Shown piece by piece: positions 1 through 9,096 of a DNA stretch of 25,813 nt (position 1 is its first letter; each line of letters begins with the position of its first letter). The translations under genes were made by a program, and so were the position numbers. Source of the stretch: Asterionellopsis glacialis (Eukaryota > Bacillariophyta > Plagiogrammaphyceae > Rhaphoneidales > Asterionellopsidaceae). The stretch covers positions 1 to 25,813 of the forward strand of contig WKLE02000810.1 of NCBI GenBank assembly GCA_014885115.2, written 5' to 3'. The notes under the pieces were generated by a model that did not search any database, was not told where the DNA came from, and worked only from the letters and a program-made list of their open reading frames with translations.

Positions 1-1
1 G

Positions 2-394
2 AAGCATCATGAATTCACAAAAAACTTGACATCGCCACTACTATACTATGGAACAATTTTGGACGTTGCCTTCATGGCTTTCAGCGCGGTGACTATTGGG
101 AGCTTTCTGTACTATGTTTTAGCCTTCCGGTTCTTTCCCAGTTGTCACCCTTCTTCCAATTTGTCAACATTCCTCCTAATATTGAACTCACACCTTAGTC
201 ATGCGCACGATATTCGATGCGCTGGGTTGATTGCCCCCTTACCAGATAAGATGAATTTTGTAGCATATCATTATGTACATCACTTATTCCCGACTAATAA
301 CTATGGTCTGACGGAACCATCAGATATGTTATGGGATTGGATCTTAGGAGTCCACACAATTAAAAAACTAGATCAGGACAAAAAAGTGAAGTGA
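2..394 (+). CDS. Fatty acid hydroxylase / sterol desaturase family protein, 3' part
   Basis: This is the C-terminal part of a di-iron membrane oxygenase; the 5' end lies outside the window. The frame is open from base 2 and begins K-H-H-E-F, which fits the second histidine box (HxxHHEF) of the fatty acid hydroxylase superfamily. A hydrophobic stretch follows, then S-H-A-H-D, then H-Y-V-H-H followed by N-Y-G-L and D-x-x-x-G-V-H, the usual third box and C-terminal signature. Stop is TGA at 392-394. Family members act in the ER on sterols (C-4 methyl oxidase, C-5 desaturase), fatty acids or sphingolipids; the substrate cannot be assigned from this fragment. There is no ATG near the left end, as expected for a truncated gene. 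It converges on the hydrolase gene to the right. Confidence 0.8.
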   Translation, partial: KHHEFTKNLTSPLLYYGTILDVAFMAFSAVTIGSFLYYVLAFRFFPSCHPSSNLSTFLLILNSHLSHAHDIRCAGLIAPLPDKMNFVAYHYVHHLFPTNNYGLTEPSDMLWDWILGVHTIKKLDQDKKVK

Positions 395-811
395 AATATT
401 CTGTGGCAAAAAGGTTAAAGTCACAAACGTAGATTGAAGGGGAATTACAGGAACTGTTGTTTATGTTAATATGTCATCCAGCTATTGCTGAGTTACAAAA
501 TAAATTAAAAAGAACATATTTTTAAACGGAACAGTTGTGATTAGATTTTCCGATTAAAACTTTTTCAGATAGTTGGAGAGTTGATTACTGTAGACATGAA
601 CAAGTTGTCTACATTTTTACTATTCTGAGGACTCTTTTTGGTAAAGCTATTTTGTTTTGTTCGCAGTACATAGTCAGAATGCCAACTTGGACTGAATACT
701 CCTCCAACTCGTAAATTGATCTTACAATAATTAAAGACTGCTATTCGGCTTGATCTGCGTGGAGCCGCAATCTTCGATTGGTGTTGATTCAGCTTGGATA
801 GCTGACCCTGT
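395..811. other. Intergenic 3' regions of two convergent genes
   Basis: This AT-rich stretch lies between the stop codons of two converging genes and probably holds both 3' UTRs. I see no RNA gene, no repeat and no reading frame with coding character. Confidence 0.6.
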
Positions 812-3631
812 TCAAACATGACTTTGCCCTCTCAGTATGGATGATCTTGTAAGGATTTCTTGCAATCGCACGCGTTCTTCTGCAGAGAACTGATTATTGT
901 GGCCACAGTGTAGTTTCTTGAAGGCACCGCAGGGCAGGTGAAGACTGCTATTTGTGGTATACAATTCTGAAACTTGTGCTGAGGATAATCGAGTGACGAT
1001 GTAGTCCAGCATACCGATACAAAATTCAAGCTCCCGTTGCACTGAGTTTGTTGCTGCACTTTGCCCCTTGAGCATTTCCTCCAATGTAGCAATTACCTCT
1101 GGAATTGGAATTGGAAATACCATCTTATCGGCAGATTCTATTTTTTCATATCCATCTGGTCTTGTATCAAAGTCTGACGGTTCTACAATGATCCGCTTCT
1201 TATCGCCGGGACTACTTATTTCAACTGAAGAAAGTCTCTTGTCTGCAGCTTCCACAACAACTTGTCCACCAAATGTTAAGGTACAACATAACCATGATAT
1301 TGTACCATCGTTGTGATCATTCAGGGAACGACCAAGAGGTGCACCACAAAGTCCGTCGCAACACGATAAGGCTTTCCAGGCAGATAACAGATCTTGATCT
1401 TGTCGCTTGGGAAGACGTGCGTTGTCCGTCTCATTCAGAAACATAGATTGTGAGAGTTCTACACCCTCATCCTCTGTGTCTGACGAGTTTTGATTTTTGC
1501 TGTGCGTTGCTACCTTTCCAATTCGACGGACGCATGCCGCAAAGTGGAAGGCTTCACCAATGGTGACATATCTGTCTCTTGGCCATTTGGGAGGGCTCAT
1601 GCTTATCAACGGTTTCATATATTTTGATTCTAGCACACCAACGTTTTCCCATTCTGCAAGTTTGTACTCCATTGGTGAGTCAAGAATACATCCGGACCCC
1701 TTTGTTGTTAGTTGTTTTCGAATCTCTGTAGAAAATGCAATTCCAGACTTTAGAGATGATACATCGTTGACAATCATATCAGCAGCATCATTGGCCACTA
1801 CTTTCGGACACGTAACGGCCAAGTAATCGGCAGCTACATCTGTATTCCAGAACGGTTCCAACATTTGAACAGCAGTTCCACTCCATCTCCCCAAAAGGCG
1901 TTGTGCTACTGCAGGAAGATTACAAAAGGTACGGTCACAAATAAGAAGGGAAATTTTGTTTCGCGTTGTTCCGTCCATTATCAACTGTCGAGTAGCGCCT
2001 GTAGCCGCCAACCCTCCAATACTTTCTCCATGGACAGCTAGAGATTCAACTCGCATGTCGTGGATGAGATGGCGTCCAACAGCAGCTGCATCGGCACGGA
2101 GAGTATCTGGTGTTGGTTTGAAGGCTGCAAACGATGATCGCACGATTCGGTAGGTCCTTGACAAGCAACCTGTACCAAATGAAGAGTAGTCCGCACTGCG
2201 ACCATCAACGCCGCAAATACTTCGACCAAAGCTTCGTCCAAACCCAGCATAATTGAACAAATAAATATCATACCCATTCTGCGTGTAAAAATCTACCCAG
2301 GATTCAGGCTGAGTCTCTTCGCTAGATGGTACAACGTTTCCTCCTGCTAGACTCATACCAGTTGCAACTTCAATCAGACCTGCATTTGGATTGCAATACA
2401 GGACAGCCTTGGTATTAGTCCTCCTTCCAGTGCCCGGTGTTGTTGTCAATTCTCCATCCGGGAGGACCGCAGGTATATGAATCACATCAATCATACCACC
2501 TTTCGGTCTTTGTACCCACAGTTGTCGTGCACCCTTGTATCGAGACAAGACACATCCACGCAATGCATCCATTCCAAATATAGAAGTGTGGAGAGGTGGA
2601 TCCAGCATCGACACAACAAACTCGATTCCTGATTTGACAGTATCCAACATGGAACCACCCTGTTGACCAAGTTGTTGTCGAACAGCATCCAAGCTCGTTT
2701 CTTCTAGATCTTCGTTTCCCGCATGGGGATCTCCATTACCACTATTGTTATTGTCCGCGCCATTGTCTTCATCACCACCTTGGGGTTTAAAGGATGGAAT
2801 TAAGTCTCTCAGCTCTGTTGCTGAATTCATTAGCGCTTTGGCTGTTTCTAGGATCGTGTCCTCGGAAACATTACTATTTTGGGCAAGACCATCCTCCAGT
2901 GTCTTCATGAGCTGCAGTACCTTTTGTAAGAGCGCCAAGAGAATTCTTCCATCAGATTGAGCAGTCATCGTTACTCTCCCCAGATTCCCTATATCACTGC
3001 CCAAAAGACCGTTGGGAGGATTCGAAGTAAAATTTGCCGCATTGGCATTTATGGTGCGATCCCTCAATAGACACGACAGCACACTACTATACACCACTAG
3101 AACTCGATCCCGATAGGAACATGCCCTTTTCCACACGGAAGAATTCGTTTCTCCTCCCATACCGAATCGCTTATTGCCGATACCGGCAGGATTGGCTTTC
3201 GACGAAGAAATAATTGTCGACGCTACATCAATCACAGCACCAGCACCTGATTCCAACATTCTTACTGAATATCGAGCAAATTCTGCTTCAATGTCAAGTT
3301 GAACACGATGGGAGGATCCTGGAAACACAATCATGCGCATGACTGTTTTGCCCAGAAAGAAAATTCCTAAAATCGTAAAGGCATACAAACTCCACTCGGG
3401 TATGACCATGGATAAGAGCCAGATGGGCATTCCGATAACCAGAAATGCAGTGCATACGGCTAGAAAACTTAGTACGGATGTTTTTCCACCAGTCACAACA
3501 GAACCCAATATCGGTGGAAACTTATCCGCGACTGTCTTTGTAAGTAACAATTGCTCCATCATGTTAGTGCCGTTGTAATATCCGCCGCCAGTACCAGATG
3601 ATGTCAATGGCATATCCTCTAATGCTTCCAT
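812..3631 (-). CDS. Membrane-anchored alpha/beta hydrolase, serine lipase/esterase type
   Basis: A single uninterrupted frame of 939 residues. Residues about 53-100 hold two adjacent hydrophobic segments, likely an N-terminal membrane hairpin. A low-complexity D/N/G-rich linker lies at about 285-311. The alpha/beta hydrolase core starts near 405 (V-L-Y-C-N-P-N-A-G). The Y-L-F-N-Y-A-G-F-G-R-S stretch (457-467) looks like the oxyanion-loop side. The nucleophile elbow is G-E-S-I-G-G at 535-540, so Ser537 is the predicted nucleophile. The acid is probably Asp615 or Asp618 (N-D-A-A-D-M-I-V) and the base His696 (E-A-F-H-F). This resembles the BEM46/ABHD16 class of membrane-bound lipases, but about 240 residues follow the His, including an acidic tail region that I cannot assign. 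A second Met at position 7 is an alternative start. The substrate is unknown. It is divergent from the trehalose-family gene. Confidence 0.8.
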   Translation of the reverse strand: MEALEDMPLTSSGTGGGYYNGTNMMEQLLLTKTVADKFPPILGSVVTGGKTSVLSFLAVCTAFLVIGMPIWLLSMVIPEWSLYAFTILGIFFLGKTVMRMIVFPGSSHRVQLDIEAEFARYSVRMLESGAGAVIDVASTIISSSKANPAGIGNKRFGMGGETNSSVWKRACSYRDRVLVVYSSVLSCLLRDRTINANAANFTSNPPNGLLGSDIGNLGRVTMTAQSDGRILLALLQKVLQLMKTLEDGLAQNSNVSEDTILETAKALMNSATELRDLIPSFKPQGGDEDNGADNNNSGNGDPHAGNEDLEETSLDAVRQQLGQQGGSMLDTVKSGIEFVVSMLDPPLHTSIFGMDALRGCVLSRYKGARQLWVQRPKGGMIDVIHIPAVLPDGELTTTPGTGRRTNTKAVLYCNPNAGLIEVATGMSLAGGNVVPSSEETQPESWVDFYTQNGYDIYLFNYAGFGRSFGRSICGVDGRSADYSSFGTGCLSRTYRIVRSSFAAFKPTPDTLRADAAAVGRHLIHDMRVESLAVHGESIGGLAATGATRQLIMDGTTRNKISLLICDRTFCNLPAVAQRLLGRWSGTAVQMLEPFWNTDVAADYLAVTCPKVVANDAADMIVNDVSSLKSGIAFSTEIRKQLTTKGSGCILDSPMEYKLAEWENVGVLESKYMKPLISMSPPKWPRDRYVTIGEAFHFAACVRRIGKVATHSKNQNSSDTEDEGVELSQSMFLNETDNARLPKRQDQDLLSAWKALSCCDGLCGAPLGRSLNDHNDGTISWLCCTLTFGGQVVVEAADKRLSSVEISSPGDKKRIIVEPSDFDTRPDGYEKIESADKMVFPIPIPEVIATLEEMLKGQSAATNSVQRELEFCIGMLDYIVTRLSSAQVSELYTTNSSLHLPCGAFKKLHCGHNNQFSAEERVRLQEILTRSSILRGQSHV

Positions 3632-4315
3632 TGAGAGAAGTATTTCAGTTGTAAGCTAGTCTTGCGGGTTGAATCTTTAATCAAGTTGAAATCAATTCCT
3701 TGGTCGACTCTCTGCTGTCAAAGTTGCCTGCTGGTAGTCTATTCTACCGTTAGCGAGTCCGATCTCCATTACCTGGTGTTGTGCTCGGGAGCCTATCGGT
3801 GCCAGCTCGGGGATATTCCTTCGCCGTCTTGCCAGCGCAAGCAAGATTCAATTTGTGAAAGGTTAAAGTTAATAGGGAGAACCGCTATACGTACGAAGTA
3901 CGAACCTCTTGTATGCGTGGTGGTGGACGGAACGAATGAAGGCATCTTTACCAGACATGGTAAGTACGTACGGGGACGTGGAATCCACTATTGATTTTAC
4001 TGTACCGTTTCCGTATCGGTTCAGAGTTCTCTCTTTCGATTGCAGTACCGGTACAATGGGGTCGTAGAAATCACGTACTCTCTCTTGCGGTAAAGAATCT
4101 GTCCTGTGTATTTGTACTGAATGAGATATCATAGTTAGAGGACAGGTGAAAATTGGTGAAACGGGTGTCAGTTAGCTAGCCCCGACCCTCTTGATCCGTA
4201 CATACAGGCCGCTCTCACCTTCTTCGTTTCTTTGGTGAGAAATCTCCGTGTGAAAAAGTGTATCGTACCGTTCAACAAGACCGGTATTGGCCCGCAATTG
4301 TGTGGCTTCAACACC
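3632..4315. other. Divergent upstream region, hydrolase (-) and trehalose-family gene (+)
   Basis: 684 bp between two divergent start codons, expected to carry both promoters and 5' UTRs. Short palindromic words occur (CGTACGAAGTACG near 3890, TACGTAC near 3966, TACCGGTA near 4047). The trehalose-gene frame is open upstream of its first ATG but holds no other in-frame ATG from 4232 on. I see no clear TATA box and no RNA gene. Confidence 0.5.
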
Positions 4316-7300
4316 ATGATGAACCAGGCTGCTAGCGCTTCCAACCCCACGGAAAGTGGCTGTGTTGCCCTGATCAGTTTCCGCGTACGATGTGAAAAGC
4401 TTGGACATGGAGAGGGTGTCTTCTTGAGTCGATCAGATGATCCCAACATGGCAAGGGTAAGCTCTACTCCGTTTCTGTATTTCGTCACGAGCTCTTTTCG
4501 GGTCCTTTTATTTTTTGTATGGGAAAACACGTACTTCGACGAAGTATGGGGCATACGCAAGTTTTCTCAGAAAAAAATGAGGAACCATGGTGTCAACACC
4601 AAAGTGTTTCATGTTGCCTTGACAAATGTTTTACACAGTCAACCGATCCTTTGAACACTATTGCTTAGATGAGTGTGTATACTAACTTAATTTCTTAATG
4701 CTTCCGTTGCTCCTCCTGCCGTTTTTGTTGGTGTGATTGGTTCTTTTCTAAAACCCACAACAGCTGATTCCACTGTACACAACTGCCACTAATTATCCCT
4801 GGTATTCTACATCATCACCATTGGCTGTAACACTTCCATCGCAAGAACTCGGACAAGATGAAAACAAAGTATGTTCGTACCGCTATGCTATCTACCGTGC
4901 CGGAAAATTTTATCGATGGGAAGAATTTTCAGATGCCCCACCAGACGACGATGTAGCCATGGATGTGACTCACCAGCAACCACCACCTTCCATGACTTCC
5001 GATAAATTTTATCACGAAATTCCTTTGAAACTATTATCACAAGGAGAAAGTTATATTGTAAATGATCTGTTGGGTGTCGTATCGGGACCACCAGCTATCG
5101 ATCACGTCAACACACAGTCAGCCCGAGTCCGGGATGCTTCTGGTTTATTTTCTCGTTCTGGATCGGGTGCAACATTGTCCAGTGGAAGTCTCACAGCTTT
5201 AGTCGGAGCATCTCCTGCTACTACAGCCCATCGGAAAAAGGTAGGATTCGCACCAGCTCCTCCCTCGTATCACAACCAAAATATACTCGCATCCAATAAA
5301 CGCAACGTTCATCTTGATTCGACGGATGGATTGGTAGTCGTAAGTGCATTCCTTCCTGTCCATCTTCATAGAAGTGACACGGGAGAGTGGAGTGCTGATT
5401 GGGATTACGAAGCATTGTTATCCATGCAAACTCACTTGCGTGTGACTCGAGTGGGTACTGTCAAATGGCGCGGATGGCATGGGAATCATGGTGTCGCTGG
5501 AAGTCCCGAGGGTGGAGTCCCAGTCTCCGAGCGTGCCAAAGTAGAAGAATGCTTACGTCCCTTTAACTGCGTTCCTGTATGGATAGAGACAACTCTATTC
5601 GGACAAATGTAAGTACTTTGAAACACGCATAATTCTTTCTTCTTGATTTTGTTTCTGTTTTTCCAACCCATCAACTTTTGCTTCTTCGACACACGCTTTC
5701 ATATTCACTTCCTTATAGGTACAATGGATTTTGTAAGGGCGTACTTTGGCCTGTTTTGCATAATGTAACATCCGTATACTCTTCGCGAAGGGGGGGTAAG
5801 ACAGAGGATAAGCGTGATATGGCGTCAGATGAAGATCAATTTTCCGAAGTCTGCACAGATGATTTGGCACAGGGTCCAATTCATGGAGATGGAGGAAAGG
5901 AAGCCGAGCTATGGTCGGCATACACAGCAGTCAATCGGCATTTTGCAAATACAGTTGTTCAGTGCTTCAATGAAGGTGATATGGTATGGGTCCACGGATT
6001 TCATCTCATGGTATTGCCCTCTTATCTCATCCGTCGTATCCCAATGGCCAAAGTTGGACTGTTTTTGCACACGCCTTTTCCCAGTTCAGAAATTTTCCGT
6101 ACTGTCTGGTGCCGCGAAGATTTGCTTCGTGGAATGCTTAATGCGGATCAGGTTGGGTTTCATTTGTTTGAGTACGGTCGTCACTTTTTAACTTGCTGTA
6201 GGCGATTACTTGGTTTGAACTACGGGATGATACCGGATGCTTCTGGAGGATTCAATCTTGCCATTGAATCTAATGGACGACATGTAACAATTACCAGCAT
6301 CCACGCAGGAGTAGAACCACAAGTACTTAACCAGATTCTGACATATAATAGCACACTTGAAAAGGTAAGTGAAATTATATTTCTTGAGACTTGGCTCGTG
6401 TCTCCAAAGTGTTTCTCTAACATTTTTTGATGTTTTCTAAAATTTCAGGCACATGCAATCAGGCAACAGTACCTGGGTAAAATTGTTTTCTGTGCTATTG
6501 ATAGATTGGAATCCTTAAAAGGTATCCCATTGAAACTCCTTGGTCTCGAGCGCTTTTTGCAGCGTTGTCCTCAATGGGCAGGAAAAATTGTCCTTATTCA
6601 GGTAGGAATATCTGCGTTTGAACGATTTGATGACTACGTTAAAACAAAGAAAGAAGTTTTGGAAATGGTGACAAAGTTAAATTCGCAGTGGCCAGGGTGT
6701 GTACAATTCGAGGAATGCGATGAATCACAAATGAGACTCCAACAACGCATGGCTTTGCTCCGAGCCGCTGATGTTGTTCTGGTGACGCCCATCCGAGACG
6801 GTCTCAATCTTACTCCATTGGAGTTTACACTTGCTCATCAAGACGCACTACTACCCATAGGTAGGAATGATGGTAGAAAACGTGGTGTTTGCATCCTATC
6901 TGAGTTCTCTAGCTGTACGCGAGTCATGAGAGGAGCCCTGCATGTAAACCCATGGAAGGTAAGCCAAAACTGGGGACGTACTTTTACGCGTTTCAATATG
7001 ATTCCTCGTAGACAACATCTCACTTGTTCTCTTTCGTTTCCCGTTTATGAATGAAGGTGGCCGAGCTTGCGCACGCCTATCACCAAGCTGTAACAATGTC
7101 GGAAGATGAACGATTACGACGCCTCAGCACTGCATCGGAGTTTGTAACTCGAGTTACAACACAGCGCTGGGCACTTGCAGTAATGTTGGATCTCAAGGGA
7201 GTCACAAAAGCTGATAGCGTTCAGTACTCAGGTGCTGGGTTGGGGCTTGGCTATCGTCTTCTTGGAATGGACACAGGCTTTCAGTCGCTTGACACGAATG

Positions 7301-8649
7301 CAGTAGCCAAGCAATTCAAAAATGCTCGATCGCGACTAATTTTGCTAGATTACGGTGGAACAATTTTAAGAAATGACAATGTGAGTGCTCATTGCCTCTT
7401 CAATTTATTACAGACTTATTTTATTTGGTCTCTGACTTCTAACGTTTTTGCTTTTTTCTGTGTGTAGCTCGATCGTTTAACACGATTCCAAGTCGTGAAA
7501 CAGGTTAGAGCTCCCTCACTTCCAACGGCAGGCATCATCTCTACACTAAAGGATTTGTGTGCTGATAAAAAGAACATTGTATTTGTAGTTAGTGGAAAGG
7601 AGCGGCACTCACTTGCCAAAACCCTTAGCCACATCCCGAATCTAGGTTTGGCCGCTGAACACGGAATGTTTATTTCTTGGCCCACAAACAAGGTTAGCGG
7701 GAAACGTGTTTGGGAAACAATAGTTGCTCAGCAAGATAGATCCTGGCGATCCATTGCCATTAGTATAATGGAGGTGTACACATCTAGAACTCATGGAAGT
7801 TACATCGAAGAAACAGAGATGAAAGTACTGTGGCAGTATCGAGATGCGGATCCCGAGTTTGGCTACCTACAAGCTCGCGAACTTGAAGACCATCTTGCAA
7901 ATGTGTTACGCAGTTTTTCTGTTGACATTCTACACGGTGGGGTAGAAGAAGGTGGATATGTGGAAGTCCGTCCAAAGGGTGTCAACAAGGGAGTCCTTGC
8001 TATGCATGTAATCCAGCATTGTCCACAATTAGGAGGCGGACAGAAACTCGATTTTGCTCTTGTGATGGGAGACGATCACTGCGATGAGCCTATGCTTTCT
8101 GTAGTGCGGCAGATTGGACGCAGGGCAATCAATGCGAGGCGCGCGAGAAGAGGAGAGGATCCACTAAACGACCTTCCAGCATCAGTAACACTCGTCGATG
8201 TTTCATCATGCGACGATTTCATACATCCTGAGTTTGAGGCTGTCACCTGTACTGTTGGGAAAAAACCAAGTGCTGCTAACAGTTATGTACATGACGTAGA
8301 TGAAGCGCTTGAGTTTCTAGAGAGTCTCGCAAGGCTTGCTTCTCGGGTGCACAGATATTATTCATCTGTTGATTTGCGATCATATGATGGCAATACGGCT
8401 AGTTCTTTTGCGCCTGATCAGCCTGTTCAAACTTCCTGGGGCTCAGCTTTCGGTAACTCTGTTGGTAGTACCAATGGTAATACAGGTACAGGTTTCGCCC
8501 GTTCAATGAGTCTAGGAGAGATGGCAGGGGATATCGGAGAAAGTCAACAAGACGATAGAAGAGTTAGTGCAAATCTAAACGAGTTTCTTGGCATGGGAAC
8601 AATCGAAGATGAACCGGAAGAAGAAGATGATGACGCTTTCTTTTTCTAA
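4316..8649 (+). CDS. CBM20-GT20-HAD protein, trehalose-6-phosphate synthase/phosphatase family (class II-like)
   Basis: Exons placed at 4316-4456, 4764-5608, 5719-6364, 6449-6958, 7057-7380 and 7468-8649: 1215 residues, all joins in frame with GT-AG introns of 307, 110, 84, 98 and 87 nt. Domains: starch-binding CBM20 (about 17-108; the exon 1-2 join gives L-I-P-L-Y-T-T...Y-P-W-Y); GT20 trehalose-phosphate synthase (about 236-745; G-V-L-W-P, F-L-H-T-P-F-P, R563/K568, R-D-G-L-N-L with D661); HAD trehalose phosphatase (about 806-1110; D-Y-G-G-T at 812-816, S-G-K, G-D-D-H-C-D-E at 1023-1029); and an acidic tail ending D-D-D-A-F-F-F. Active family members make trehalose-6-phosphate from UDP-glucose and glucose-6-phosphate and then dephosphorylate it. 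Here the S-N-R motif reads S-A-F (241-243), H-D-Y-H-L reads H-G-F-H-L (G422), and the HAD second Asp is Gly814. Both reactions are therefore probably lost; a regulatory or glucan-binding role is inferred. An additional 5' non-coding exon is possible. Confidence 0.88.
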
Positions 8650-9096
8650 GTATTAAAACTTCTCATGCGCACTATTTGAGCTACACTTTGGGAAGCCTGC
8701 GTAATAATCCTTTTTGAATAAGGGTCGACATTGTAAACTTTACTAGCAACTCTTCACAATACATAATTCGCAAATTTTTAGTTCCCTTGTCTTCAAAATG
8801 GAGTAACTGCAACCTTCGCATTGTAAATGTCTGGTATGCCCGCGAAAACCACTGGACTGACCATGACCGTATGACTCATCTATCGAGAAGAGAACGTTAC
8901 AAACAAATATTTGACTAAATAGTTATACATGCATGCTAAAGAAAATTATGCAAACTGACAATCGATGCTGTCCCTTTACCGTACCCCAATCAAATAACAC
9001 ATATACTCGTATGTACTTCTTAGATTCCCTTGCACCCCGGTGGTCTGAAATGACAAAAGGCTCACCATGAGCCGTCATGTTTCCGAGCAGCTCTAA
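8650..9096. other. Intergenic 3' regions of convergent genes
   Basis: 447 bp between the stop codon of the trehalose-family gene and that of the KOW-segment gene. Probably the two 3' UTRs. I see no repeat, RNA gene or coding frame in it. Confidence 0.55.

Noticed and set aside
4168..4560. 130-residue open frame antisense to exon 1 of the trehalose-family gene
   Set aside because: It lies antisense to an exon with clear CBM20 coding and has no resemblance to a known family.
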